From contig MPUH01000429.1 in NCBI GenBank assembly GCA_001970955.1, forward strand, positions 1 through 55,032: a stretch of DNA of 55,032 nt, in the 5' to 3' direction. The DNA comes from Stentor coeruleus (Eukaryota > Ciliophora > Heterotrichea > Heterotrichida > Stentoridae). The notes below the pieces were generated by a model, which saw nothing but the letters and a program-made list of their open reading frames with translations, ran no database searches and had not been told where the DNA came from. Positions 10,849-19,899 of this stretch are shown here, in pieces. The position numbers were made by a program, and so were the translations under genes. Numbering within the stretch: position 1 is the first letter of the stretch; each line of letters starts with the position of its first letter.

Positions 10849-11697
10849 TTAACTTGCTTTTTGAGTACTGCCTAAATCGGATGTACTACGATAATGAAGC
10901 AAATCTTTATGTAAAAAGGGCGACTCATGTTTTTTATTTTTTTTAGGAATCGACTCTATGGTTTTAAAAGGTTCGTTAGGAGTTGTGCTGTTTCTTTTGG
11001 TTCTCTCAGTTAGTGTTTCTTTTGGAATTTTAGGCAATTTAGATTTTCTCCCTTTTATTAACTGAAGTTCTTTATGCAAAAAATTCTTCTCCAAGCGAAG
11101 TTTTTTAATTTCTTTATCCTTTTCTTCTATGATATCTTTAACTGTTTTTTCTGGCATATTACGTGTTGTCCGTGCACCTTCTTTACTATACAAATGAACT
11201 GCATTACATATCTCATGTTTAAACATATTTTCAATACCCTTAAGCTTAAGTTCAAGATCAACAGCATTTTTGTTTTTAATATGTAATATTTTCGCCTCTT
11301 TGTCAATAACCATTTTATCCAATTCATCGATTTTCTTAATATGATAGGCTTTGATTTTCTGTAGCTCATCTATTTTATACTCATATGCTTCTGTTTCTAA
11401 TCGCATTTGATGATGGATAGAAATATGTTTTCTAATATCCGATTCTAGTTTCTGAATCATTTTTTCAAATATAATAAGCCGTTGGGCGAGGTCTTTGACA
11501 TCTGAACTTTTAATTGACTTTTTAAATGAAAAGAGTGTGGATAAAAGTTCTTTTAAATTCTCATATATTTCTTCTGGTTCAAGAGCATTTAAAGTTTCAA
11601 GTTCAACATCATTAACTTCATCTTCATCCAAAGTGCAGTTCTGGATAAAAAAGTCCTTGAATAATTCATGGATTTTTTTTAAAGCCTCATCGCTCAT
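10849..11697 (-). CDS. Coiled-coil hypothetical protein
   Basis: 282 residues. An acidic N-terminal helix region (1-60, with DEDEVNDVELE) leads into a continuous coiled coil to about residue 215. A basic Ser/Thr/Pro tail follows (SKLPKIPKETLTERTKRNS), with a serine-rich end. Such a layout is common in centrosomal and ciliary proteins, but no family signature is visible. Confidence 0.65.
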   Translation of the reverse strand: MSDEALKKIHELFKDFFIQNCTLDEDEVNDVELETLNALEPEEIYENLKELLSTLFSFKKSIKSSDVKDLAQRLIIFEKMIQKLESDIRKHISIHHQMRLETEAYEYKIDELQKIKAYHIKKIDELDKMVIDKEAKILHIKNKNAVDLELKLKGIENMFKHEICNAVHLYSKEGARTTRNMPEKTVKDIIEEKDKEIKKLRLEKNFLHKELQLIKGRKSKLPKIPKETLTERTKRNSTTPNEPFKTIESIPKKNKKHESPFLHKDLLHYRSTSDLGSTQKAS

Positions 11698-11840
11698 ATT
11701 TTAATCAAATTATGAAGTGTTATTAAAAAAACTAACGGAAAAGTATATATGCACCCTAAAGAAACTATATTAAAAAAATAAATATATACTGTATATTTAC
11801 AAGATAAACTTACAATATACATCATATGAATTAACTGTAA

Positions 11841-11979
11841 ATTATCTTACTAAGCTATACTCAATAATAAACTCAAGGCAATAAAGAAAAAGCTTATTTC
11901 AGATAGTGAAATCTAGATTATCTTACTAAGCTATACTCAATAATAAACTCAAGGCAATAAAGAAAAAGCTTATTTCAGA
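11841..11979. repeat. 63-nt direct repeat at the 3' end of the DOMON gene
   Basis: 11841-11903 and 11917-11979 are identical, separated by 13 nt (11904-11916) with no N. The right copy holds the stop codon and last codons of the DOMON gene; the left copy lies in its 3' flank. Confidence 0.85.
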
Positions 11980-12498
11980 ACCTGAGTCTGAGCTTATTAA
12001 GTACACAATATAATGTCCTCGATCTTTATCTGTATTTCCATGTTTTGCTATATCCCCATTTGTCATATCTCCAATTGCCCATATAATCATGATTCTATCT
12101 TGACTTTTAAAATTGAAGTCTTTTGAATCTCCTGAGTTTAATTCATTTATCCAACTATAAATATAATAGTCCCCTTCTTTTACTCTGTTAGCACATGTCA
12201 AGTTTTGCATTGGATCAATTGGAGGAAAATCATTTGTATTTGCATAACGATCAAGACAACTGTCTTCTGAAGCCATAAAAAAAGATACAATATCAGCTCC
12301 AACCATATCTTGAGAAGAATCAGGGGCTTTAAAACCTATTCCTGCCCATTTATTTGCTTGATATACAGATGAATGAATTCCAAGAAAAAAAGTGATACCG
12401 TCTGAAGAAGGTAAAGTCCAATTTAGCCAGATATTGGGTGTTAAAGATTGCTTACCTGATAAGGCTAGTTTGATAGTTAAGAATAAATATACCAGCAT
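11926..12498 (-). CDS. Secreted or surface DOMON-domain protein
   Basis: 190 residues. Hydrophobic signal peptide at 1-17 (LVYLFLTIKLALSG). The body matches the DOMON fold: NIWLNWTLPSSDGITFFLGI, KWAGIGFKAPDSSQDMVGAD, and a later strand with MIIWAIGD and GHYIVYL. DOMON domains bind heme or sugars in extracellular and redox proteins. The C-terminus is a hydrophobic run (ISFFFIALSLLLSIA) after a Ser-rich stretch, as expected for a GPI-anchor signal or TM tail (inference). No cytochrome b561 domain follows, so it is a stand-alone form. Confidence 0.75.
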   Translation of the reverse strand: MLVYLFLTIKLALSGKQSLTPNIWLNWTLPSSDGITFFLGIHSSVYQANKWAGIGFKAPDSSQDMVGADIVSFFMASEDSCLDRYANTNDFPPIDPMQNLTCANRVKEGDYYIYSWINELNSGDSKDFNFKSQDRIMIIWAIGDMTNGDIAKHGNTDKDRGHYIVYLISSDSGSEISFFFIALSLLLSIA

Positions 12499-12821
12499 AT
12501 TATAAATTCTGTAAGATGATTCATTTTTTGTTGTAAGATATAGTATTACTTGGCAAAATATGTCTTTAGTGGTATTGAGATTTTTAATTTATTATTTTTT
12601 TTGGTTAGTTATAATTCATCATAAGCTGCAACTTATTAACAAATAATATCTTCACAAATTCATAGTAATCAAAAATACACATATAACCCTCCTATAAACC
12701 TTAAACATAAACTCTTACTTCATATCCCCAATTATATCCCTTCAAAAAAAACCATAACTACTAACCTTCAAAAAGTAAACCCAAAAATTTTCCAATTTTA
12801 AAAACTAAAGTAAAAACTAAG
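12499..12821. other. Intergenic spacer
   Basis: About 320 nt between two - strand genes. T/G-rich next to the DOMON start, then C-rich and G-poor towards the calcyphosin stop. No gene seen. Confidence 0.6.
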
Positions 12822-13406
12822 TTATTCCAACTTCCAAGCAGTTTTCATAAGTTGGACAAAATGATCATCATTATCAACCGATGAGCTTACAGCAGCATAA
12901 TACTCATCCCATTCATCTTTGGTAATTTTCCCATCTCGGTTCCTATCATTAAAACTCCCAAGGAACTCAGCAAAAGCTTGATTCTCAGTCATTTGTCCAC
13001 TCTGTACCTTGGGATGGAAGCGACAATTATAAACTCCTCTTAAATCTGCCGCATCCACGTAACCGTTACCATCCTTATCGAATTTCAGAAAGGCTTTATC
13101 AACTAAAGCTTGTCTTCTTTGATTAGGTTTGCCTCTGATACCTACTAAAAACTCATCAAAGCACACAGTTCCATCTCTATCTTTATCAAAATAGTCAAAA
13201 AGAATTCCATATTCTTGAGCACTAAGATTCACCCCATTTTCTCTAAGCCCAACTGCAAACTCTTGTCTATCTACTTTTCTATTTCCATCATATGAATCTA
13301 AGGCTCTAAATGTTCTACCAAGTTCCCTGATACTTTTTGATCCTCTTTTTTCTAACTGCTGACGTAAACTTGCTAGCACCTCTACAACTCCACGTTGGCC
13401 TTGCAT
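12822..13406 (-). CDS. Calcyphosin-like EF-hand protein
   Basis: 194 residues, close to the usual calcyphosin length. Four EF-hand loops are visible: DSYDGNRKVDRQEF, DKDRDGTVCFDEF, DKDGNGYVDAADL and DRNRDGKITKDEW. The start (RGSKSIRELGRTFRALD) and the long helix between loops 3 and 4 also fit the calcyphosin family. It binds calcium; calcyphosins in ciliates and animals are often ciliary. Loops 2-4 keep acidic residues at the coordinating positions; loop 1 is more divergent. Its start codon is only 34 nt from that of the divergent SHIPPO gene, so the two probably share a promoter. Confidence 0.9.
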   Translation of the reverse strand: MQGQRGVVEVLASLRQQLEKRGSKSIRELGRTFRALDSYDGNRKVDRQEFAVGLRENGVNLSAQEYGILFDYFDKDRDGTVCFDEFLVGIRGKPNQRRQALVDKAFLKFDKDGNGYVDAADLRGVYNCRFHPKVQSGQMTENQAFAEFLGSFNDRNRDGKITKDEWDEYYAAVSSSVDNDDHFVQLMKTAWKLE

Positions 13407-13440
13407 ATTTTTACATTCAAGATGGAAATTTGTTAATATT
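13407..13440. promoter_or_regulatory. 34-nt divergent spacer shared by calcyphosin and SHIPPO genes
   Basis: Only 34 nt separate the two start codons, so both transcription start sites must lie here or inside the opposite gene. No motif is claimed. Confidence 0.5.
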
Positions 13441-14542
13441 ATGAAGAAAATCTCTCCGGCGTTGAATTTTCAAAGTAGGAAAAATGAGATGGCTCAAGGG
13501 TTGGATTCTGGAAATAAAAAAAGTAACTTGTATAATGAAAATAATACAGGGAAAATAAATAGCAAACAGTTATTTAGGAATTCATTAAAAAATTTATCCC
13601 CTGGAGAGACCCATTATCAATTGAAATCAGAACTTAATATAAGACAAAGATCTTAGTAAGCTATAATCAGCAATGACTCCTCTTTAGACTCAAAAAGTCC
13701 TATGTTATCTACTAAAATGAAACCAATCCTAGCTTCAAACAGTAGAAATGCTTCAAACTCCAAACATTTGAAAATAGAAACTGTAGGGACGAACTACACC
13801 CAGACTCCAACTATTGATAGTGCCAAGATGCAAACACTTGCAAGACTAGGGAAAAACCATAAAATCAAAGATTTACAAACTGGCCCAGGTCCTGGAGTTT
13901 ATTACCATGAATTAGAAATCGGTGGTGTGAGTTATGGTATTGGTAAAGCTAAAAGAGTTCGTGAACGTAAACAATTCTCAGTAGGTCCAGGTTCTTATGA
14001 TTTACCTCCAACATCAGTAGGCCTAGGGTATTCAATGACCCCAAGAAGGAAACAATTGAAAAAAATAGAAAACGTTCCTGGCCCAGGGACTTATACACCC
14101 ACTTCAGAAAAGCGAGGAATTGTTTTTTCTATACCCAATGCAGATAGAAATAAATCAAGAATTATAGAAAGCCCTGGACCTGGATCTTATACAATCAGCA
14201 GACAAAACTCTTCAAGATCAGCATTGTAAATTAAAATATAGGATGATTAAAAGCAAAAGAGCTCCTTTAAGTCAGGTTTTAGATACCCCAGGACCAGGTA
14301 CTTATCACTACGAGCTAAAAATTGGTGGTCCCGAGCATACTTTGGGGAAGAAGTACATTTTTAAAAGCAAAAGTATAGAACCTGTATAAAATATTTAGGG
14401 ACCAGGGTCATATACTCCAGCGCAAATGAACCAAACATCTCCATCCTGGGGTTTTGGAAGTAGTAAAAAGCGTCTCCAATTCAATGATTATACCGTTCCC
14501 GAACCAAGTTGGTATCAAAACCGTCTTCATATAAGAAAATGA
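13441..14542 (+). CDS. SHIPPO/PGP-repeat (STPG-type) ciliary protein, three tiny introns
   Basis: 351 residues after removing introns at 13656-13670, 14226-14241 and 14384-14398; the frame closes at TGA 14540-14542. Repeats of the SHIPPO type (PGPGxY) recur: GPGPGVYYHE, VGPGSYDLP, VPGPGTYTP, SPGPGSYTI, TPGPGTYHYE, EPGPGSYTPA, and a degenerate VPEPSWYQ at the end. SHIPPO/ODF3/STPG proteins lie along axonemal microtubules, in some cases inside the lumen. Each intron contains or creates a stop if retained. It converges on the PH-kinase gene, with 33 nt between stop codons. Confidence 0.9.
13656..13670 (+). other. 15-nt intron
   Basis: GTAAGCTATAATCAG. Removal joins ..NIRQRSY to NDSSLDSK.. in the SHIPPO gene. 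Confidence 0.9.
14226..14241 (+). other. 16-nt intron
   Basis: GTAAATTAAAATATAG. Removal changes phase and joins ..SRSAL to MIKSKRAP.., leading into further PGP repeats. Confidence 0.9.
14384..14398 (+). other. 15-nt intron
   Basis: GTATAAAATATTTAG. Removal rebuilds a full repeat, EPGPGSYTPA, across the junction, which is strong support. Confidence 0.92.
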
Positions 14543-14575
14543 TTTAATTCTATATTTAAGTTATAGTTTAATGTG

Positions 14576-15778
14576 TTATACAATAATCTGAGGGTTTATT
14601 GAACTCACTGAAGTTATCACACTTGAACAATTTAAAATTTTCCCCTTCTGACCAAACCAGTCTACTTCTAATAACTGAGATGCAGAAGGGCGTAATGTAG
14701 GTTCAGGATGCATCATTAAATTAATAATAGCTGCAGCGATTTCTGAAGTTGACCTATGGGTTCTAAAGTTGCATTCAACGTTTTTTTGTAAGATTTTATC
14801 AAGGTTCCTAGCTTCAAAAGGATGTTTTCCATATAAAAGGACGTAAAGAATAACCCCTGCACTGAAAATATCGATTTTATAGTCGTATTCTTCATCTCTA
14901 AGAATCTCAGGAGCTACATAGCCTGGTGAGCCACATTTTTTATGCTGAGGGGAAGTGTTAATATAAGATAAACCAAAGTCAATGATTTTGAAATCATCAT
15001 CAGTAGGGCCTGTCATGATAATATTTTCTAGTTTCAAATCTCTGTGGACTATATTCTGACTATGTAAATAATCAATTGTCGTTAAAAGTTTCCCCATGAA
15101 TTTCGCACTATTTTCTTCTGAGAATTTTTCTTTTTGGTTTAATCGACTTAATAAATCTCCATGTGGAAGGTACTCCATTACAAAATACACAGCATCTTTA
15201 TCTTCATAAACATAATAAAGTCTGCAGATATTATCATGCTTTAATCGCTGAAGGATTTTAATTTCATTGCCTAGATTTGCCAAATTCGCTTTACTGGTAA
15301 TACTTGATTTTTTAACACATTTCACAGACACTTGTTTAGAATTTATAACACTTTCTGCTAAATAAACTATTGATGTACTACCTTTGCCTATAGGTTTTAT
15401 TATTATATAATCATCTTCTATATGAGTAAGTATGCATATTTTTCTCAAAAATCTAACCCAAGCATTAAGTATTTGTTCATTATCTACATAGAAAACTTGA
15501 CTTTCTATATAAAAACCATATAGCTTTTCAGAGTTTAAATCTTCGATAAAAGGTTCAAAAATTTTCAGTTCTAAGTTTATAAAGTGTTCTGGAAAACCCA
15601 TTATACTACATTGTACTAAATAATTTCCACAAAGCTGTACAGAAATAGTTAGGAGTTCTTTTGAAGTTTTCGCTTTTAAGACTCCTATTAATGATGCTGG
15701 TGGGAATTTAGACTGGGAACCTGGGATGTAAGGACCCCACAAACTTCCAGTTTCAACGCAGGTAAAAATAGATTCCAT
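14576..15778 (-). CDS. CAMK-type Ser/Thr kinase with N-terminal PH-like domain
   Basis: 400 residues. Residues 1-115 resemble a PH domain, ending in the usual amphipathic helix with a Trp (ILNAWVRFLRK). The kinase domain starts at about 124: glycine loop IGKGSTSIVYLA, catalytic Lys153 in VSVKCVKK, helix-C Glu172, HRDLKLEN at 245-252, DFG at 267-269, and CGSPGYVAPE. All catalytic residues are present, so it should be active. The GSPGYVAPE segment and helix pattern fit the CAMK group. PH plus kinase suggests recruitment to phosphoinositide membranes (inference). No calmodulin-binding tail is obvious after the domain. Confidence 0.9.
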   Translation of the reverse strand: MESIFTCVETGSLWGPYIPGSQSKFPPASLIGVLKAKTSKELLTISVQLCGNYLVQCSIMGFPEHFINLELKIFEPFIEDLNSEKLYGFYIESQVFYVDNEQILNAWVRFLRKICILTHIEDDYIIIKPIGKGSTSIVYLAESVINSKQVSVKCVKKSSITSKANLANLGNEIKILQRLKHDNICRLYYVYEDKDAVYFVMEYLPHGDLLSRLNQKEKFSEENSAKFMGKLLTTIDYLHSQNIVHRDLKLENIIMTGPTDDDFKIIDFGLSYINTSPQHKKCGSPGYVAPEILRDEEYDYKIDIFSAGVILYVLLYGKHPFEARNLDKILQKNVECNFRTHRSTSEIAAAIINLMMHPEPTLRPSASQLLEVDWFGQKGKILNCSSVITSVSSINPQIIV

Positions 15779-15817
15779 AAATTTTATTATAATGGTCAGT
15801 GATTATGCTTGATTTTT
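15779..15817. other. 5' flank of the PH-kinase gene
   Basis: Short G/T-rich stretch between the - strand kinase start and a + strand BTB-like relic. Confidence 0.4.
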
Positions 15818-16099
15818 TGTATTTTGACAGATAAGAATTTATATATTTTAAAAACTAAGCTTGGATATGAAGATTGGATGGATAAAATGACTTTAATAAA
15901 AGGAGGGAAGGCTAAAGATATGTTGGGGAATATAAGATAAGATAATTGAATAATAGAAACTGTTGGATTGTTAAAAATAGATAATTATGTGGAAGTTGTT
16001 TTGAGATTTATTTATGGGAAGATTTTGTATATTCTTAATGGGAAATTTTCAACTGATGATTTTATGGAATTAAACTGCTTATCAGAAAAGGGTTTTTAA
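15818..16099 (+). pseudogene. Decayed BTB/POZ-like fragment
   Basis: One frame reads MLGNIR, stop, DN, stop, IIETVGLLKIDNYVEVV, then LRFIYGK and STDDFMELNCLSEK before a TAA at 16097-16099. The order ML..R..N.I...L......VEVVLRFIYGK resembles the second half of a BTB/POZ domain. Two in-frame nonsense codons (TAA 15938-15940, TGA 15947-15949) interrupt it and no tiny intron removes them. Probably a pseudogene fragment. Confidence 0.4.
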
Positions 16100-17156
16100 G
16101 AAGAAAATTAGATGAGTAATTGGAAAATATATAATTTTTAGATAAAAACAAGCATGGATTGTTAGGTGATGCTTATAATTTTATGCTGAGAAGCAAAAGT
16201 TGACTGTATAAAAAGTCCATTGTTTACTGATTGTTATGGTAATTGTTTAGAGATATTTTGAAATGGATAGTTTTTTGTTTATGTATAGATGAGGGTTGAT
16301 ATTAAAATAGGTTGGAATTGTGGGTTTTTGTATACTTAGGAAGATAATTGGGTGTTCAAAAAAACTGATTAAGATAATTTTACCGATTTTAATAATATTC
16401 AAATACTCTCATGTTGTAAAAATTTAAGGTGTTATTGCAATTGCTGATATTTTTTTAATTCAGTAGTTTGTTGAGAAATTCTAATTAATTTTGTATAAAA
16501 ATAGGTGATGAAGAAAGCAAATAATGGTACTTATAAGCGAAATAATTTTTATTATAAGCTAGAATTAGTATGTAAATGGAACATAATGGAATTTTTACAG
16601 TGCCAATTAAAAATATTATCAAGAAAAAATCAAAATACATTTAAGTTGATATACGCAGATTTAAAAGATTATATAAAGAGTTAAACAATACTCTGTTTCT
16701 TATTAAGAGTATTATTAAAACATATCATTCAATCAAAAAAATATTCATATTCGAATGATATATTACTGGGTAAATTATTCTTATATAATTAGGGCGAAAA
16801 TCCAATTTTATAAAAGTTTCATATATAAGTAGCTTTTATTATATATAAGACACTCTCAAATAATAGTTTTCTTATATGCAAAATATATAAGAATAAAAGA
16901 TAAATCCCTATTTCTAATTTTCAGTATACACAATTTCATAACTTTAAAAATCATTCTATCTCAACAAAACATAAAAAAAAATTCACCTAAAAAACTCTTG
17001 CCAAACTATAAAATATTTTCTATAAAAAACTATCTTTACAAACCCAATCTTAAACTTTTTTCTAAAATCTTCACATCATTTCAAATTATTTACAAATTAA
17101 AACTTATTATCATAAACCCAAAAATACATAATCATACCCACAGCATTAATATTATT
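16100..17156. other. Intergenic spacer
   Basis: AT-rich. Left half G-rich with few C; right part (from about 16900) C-rich with very few G, as expected for the 3' flank of a - strand gene here. A short + strand ORF at 16998-17183 lies in the G-poor tract and has no coding character. No RNA gene seen. Confidence 0.6.
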
Positions 17157-18728
17157 TTATTCAAGATTATTTACTGCAACTAATACCAAAACAGTTATAT
17201 CATCTAATTTCCCACCAATATACTTTTTGCCAACTTTAGCAGCATTTCTTGAAAATGGTGATTTATAAGTATTATCCCAACTTTTCTTTAAGGCTTCTTG
17301 GACTAGTATTTTTGGTAGTAAATTCGCTAAATTCTCACTAGTAAGTTTTATATAATGACGTTCAACAATTGCTATTATATCTTGATCGTAAAGATTGTCA
17401 AACAACCCATCAGTAGCTGCGATAATAATATCACTGTTTCTTAAAGGGATGATTTCTTGTACTGAATCTACTATAGAATCATAGCATCGATTTCTTTGTT
17501 TTAATAAGTTTATCAAAAGATTGTAACCTGAGTTAATTAAAGACTCATAATCTTGTTCAGTAGGAAGGTGGGTTAATTGATAAGGGCAATTGAAAGAATG
17601 CTGTTGTACCGAAGATCTATAAACAATCATCAATCCTTTTGAATACTCTTTAGGACGAAGTACCATATATCCAGAATCCCCAAGTGAAATTGTATGTAGC
17701 ATAGAATCTTTACAAATTCCAGCTAATATAGTACTACTCCCATAGCTTTTTACTAAATTATAAGCAGTGCATATATCTTGTTCAAGTGAATCCCTATCAA
17801 TAGTTTTTTCCGACACACATTCATTTAAGTTTTTAATAAGTTCTTTAGAAAAGTTAGAAGCCTTAATTCCATATTCATCCCATTCACTAACCCCATCAGC
17901 AATAGCAAAAGCTTGTAATCTTGTGTTTAAAAAATACGCATCAGCACTTTCAATTTTATTTGAAACTTTACTTTTAGGTTTTGCTGCCATAAAGCTTCCC
18001 ATAAGTAATTTTATCTCCCGATTAGGTACTGAATTATGTAAATCCATCTTATTAGGAGGACCACTACTCATACATTGTCTAGTCAGCAAAATAGGAGAAT
18101 TTTTGTTGCTTATGACAATTGACTCATTAGTCAAGACATCATGTGAAATGCTTCTTAAACGCATTGAACGATGTAATCTTTTAGTTTTACGGGTTACTAT
18201 AAGAACATTGTTATAGTTTCCTTTTTCATCTATTGATATTGGAAGGTTACCATTGCATTTCCATTCTCCATCAATTTGAAATTTGACTAGATAATCTCCT
18301 GGGAGTATTATTTTATCACTTAAAATTGTTGAGATATGATAGGATAAGTATTTGTTAAAAAACATTGGTATAGGCTCGGTCCATGGGGAACTTGTAAAAG
18401 TTCCGTATACTAAGACTATTGTACCCCCGTGCTCCCATTTGATTATTTTTTTGATCAGTATCGGTTTAACTGCTTTTCTTACTAGCCAGCCTCGAATTCT
18501 TTTTTGGATAAGAATAGATGCTGTAGTTCTGATTCGGATTAATTGTTGTTTAAGATAAAAAAAACAAGCACATTTCCATTTAAGGTACCATTTTTGAATA
18601 TATAATGCTTCAGCTTTTTGTTTCCACACTCTCAGCCTTAAGTTATTTTCTTCGCTAAACTCGTCCTGAGAAGGGTTGTGCATTATTTTTATTTCTTCAC
18701 GAAAACCATTTTCTTGTGGATTAATCAT
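17157..18728 (-). CDS. IQ-CBM-PP2C (PPTC7-type) phosphatase
   Basis: 523 residues in three parts. An IQ motif lies at about 70-88 (ASILIQKRIRGWLVRKAV). Residues 97-179 match a CBM48/AMPK-beta-type glycogen-binding fold: VLVYGTFTSSPW, LPGDYLVKFQIDGEWKCN, then NLPISIDEKGNYNNVLIV. From about 240 to the end it is a PPTC7-type PP2C phosphatase: FAIADGVSEWDEYG, GSSTILAGI, SLGDSGYMVLR, QQHSFNCPYQL, IIAATDGLFDN and GGKLDDITVLVL. Metal-binding aspartates (ADG, TDG, DDIT) are present, so it should be an active Mg/Mn-dependent Ser/Thr phosphatase. The fusion suggests a phosphatase brought to storage polysaccharide and tuned by calmodulin (inference). Confidence 0.85.
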   Translation of the reverse strand: MINPQENGFREEIKIMHNPSQDEFSEENNLRLRVWKQKAEALYIQKWYLKWKCACFFYLKQQLIRIRTTASILIQKRIRGWLVRKAVKPILIKKIIKWEHGGTIVLVYGTFTSSPWTEPIPMFFNKYLSYHISTILSDKIILPGDYLVKFQIDGEWKCNGNLPISIDEKGNYNNVLIVTRKTKRLHRSMRLRSISHDVLTNESIVISNKNSPILLTRQCMSSGPPNKMDLHNSVPNREIKLLMGSFMAAKPKSKVSNKIESADAYFLNTRLQAFAIADGVSEWDEYGIKASNFSKELIKNLNECVSEKTIDRDSLEQDICTAYNLVKSYGSSTILAGICKDSMLHTISLGDSGYMVLRPKEYSKGLMIVYRSSVQQHSFNCPYQLTHLPTEQDYESLINSGYNLLINLLKQRNRCYDSIVDSVQEIIPLRNSDIIIAATDGLFDNLYDQDIIAIVERHYIKLTSENLANLLPKILVQEALKKSWDNTYKSPFSRNAAKVGKKYIGGKLDDITVLVLVAVNNLE

Positions 18729-19250
18729 AGTTCTAATACAAATATGAGTTTTAAAATTTAAACGAAGCGTTAAAACTCTAGTCTTAAGTTAATTATTTTT
18801 TACTTTAATGCATATTATTTTTCAGATGGTACTTATTATATAAAATTAGCCATTTATATATTTTACTCTGAGCTTTTTTTACTTTTAAATATGAATTTTT
18901 TCTAAAAAACAATGAAAATATTTCTGCTATCACGATTGATACTATGTTAAACTAAAAAAATATAAAATATCATTTTTTGCAATGAGTATGTCATTACAAT
19001 TTATTGCATATCTGGAAAATTAACTTTTTTGCATATGATTAACTGATTTTTATTATTAAAAAAGCTTAAGAAGGGTATAAGTTTATTATATGAGTATCTT
19101 TTAAGCTTAAATTTTATATTTTTATCAAGTATTTTTTCTCTTATAATTCATTATGTATTTTTTATAGTCTCCAGAGTTTTGTTTATAACTTATAAATTAT
19201 GAATTTCTAATATATCTTTTCTAAACTTTATATAAGAATATTTTATTATA
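18729..19250. other. Intergenic spacer, divergent
   Basis: About 520 nt of T-rich DNA between divergent genes; no gene, repeat or RNA recognised. Confidence 0.6.
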
Positions 19251-19769
19251 ATGTTTACACATACTCCTAAAGATTTACAAAGAAAAGGAATCACTCCGCA
19301 TTTAGATCATAATTATTGGAAGGAAAGAGTATGGAAGGAAAATGATTTGAAGGGCAATAGAGTCAAAAATGCAGAAGGCAAGTATAGTCTTCAAAGAGAT
19401 TACAAATATTTATCTTTAACCCCAGGGAAAAAAATCAATGCTTTTGATCAGCAGACAGTTAATTTGTTTACTGATTTTATCAATACAAAAGAGAAGCTTA
19501 GTTTAGATATGCACTTACCAGCTAAAACTAAACCAACCACAGCGGTCAATTGGACAAGGATAAATAACGGAGGCCATATCCCTAAAATACAAAAAAAAAA
19601 CGCAAGTGAATACCTCGACCTTTTTGCAAGAAAAAGCTATATAAAACCAAATCAACTACCTCAAGATTCAATAGAAATTCTCAACATAATTGATGATATT
19701 AAAACTGACCCACATAGCACATTTTCTAGGAAAAAAGAACTTATTAGTAGAACCCTTAGACATAAATAA
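19251..19769 (+). CDS. Hypothetical protein, possibly axonemal
   Basis: 172 residues, no recognised domain. Rich in charged and aromatic residues (DHNYWKERVWKEND, LQRDYKYLSLTPGKK, TAVNWTRINNGGHIPK), with no membrane segment and no coiled coil. This soluble, repeat-free look is seen in small microtubule-inner and axonemal proteins, but that is only a guess. Divergent from the IQ-CBM-phosphatase gene; convergent on the exportin gene with a 130-nt spacer. Confidence 0.6.
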   Translation: MFTHTPKDLQRKGITPHLDHNYWKERVWKENDLKGNRVKNAEGKYSLQRDYKYLSLTPGKKINAFDQQTVNLFTDFINTKEKLSLDMHLPAKTKPTTAVNWTRINNGGHIPKIQKKNASEYLDLFARKSYIKPNQLPQDSIEILNIIDDIKTDPHSTFSRKKELISRTLRHK

Positions 19770-19899
19770 CATAATCAATAAATCATTTTTGATATCAAAG
19801 ATGCATTCTATATTGAAAATTTAAAGATATTAGGTAAATTAATTTAAAAGTCAATATTTAGCTTAGAACATAATTTATGATGAAAAATTAATTACAATG

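Noticed and set aside
16998..17183. Short + strand ORF as a gene
   Set aside because: Made of Ile, Lys, Asn and Tyr codons from a G-poor AT tract; no protein-like pattern.
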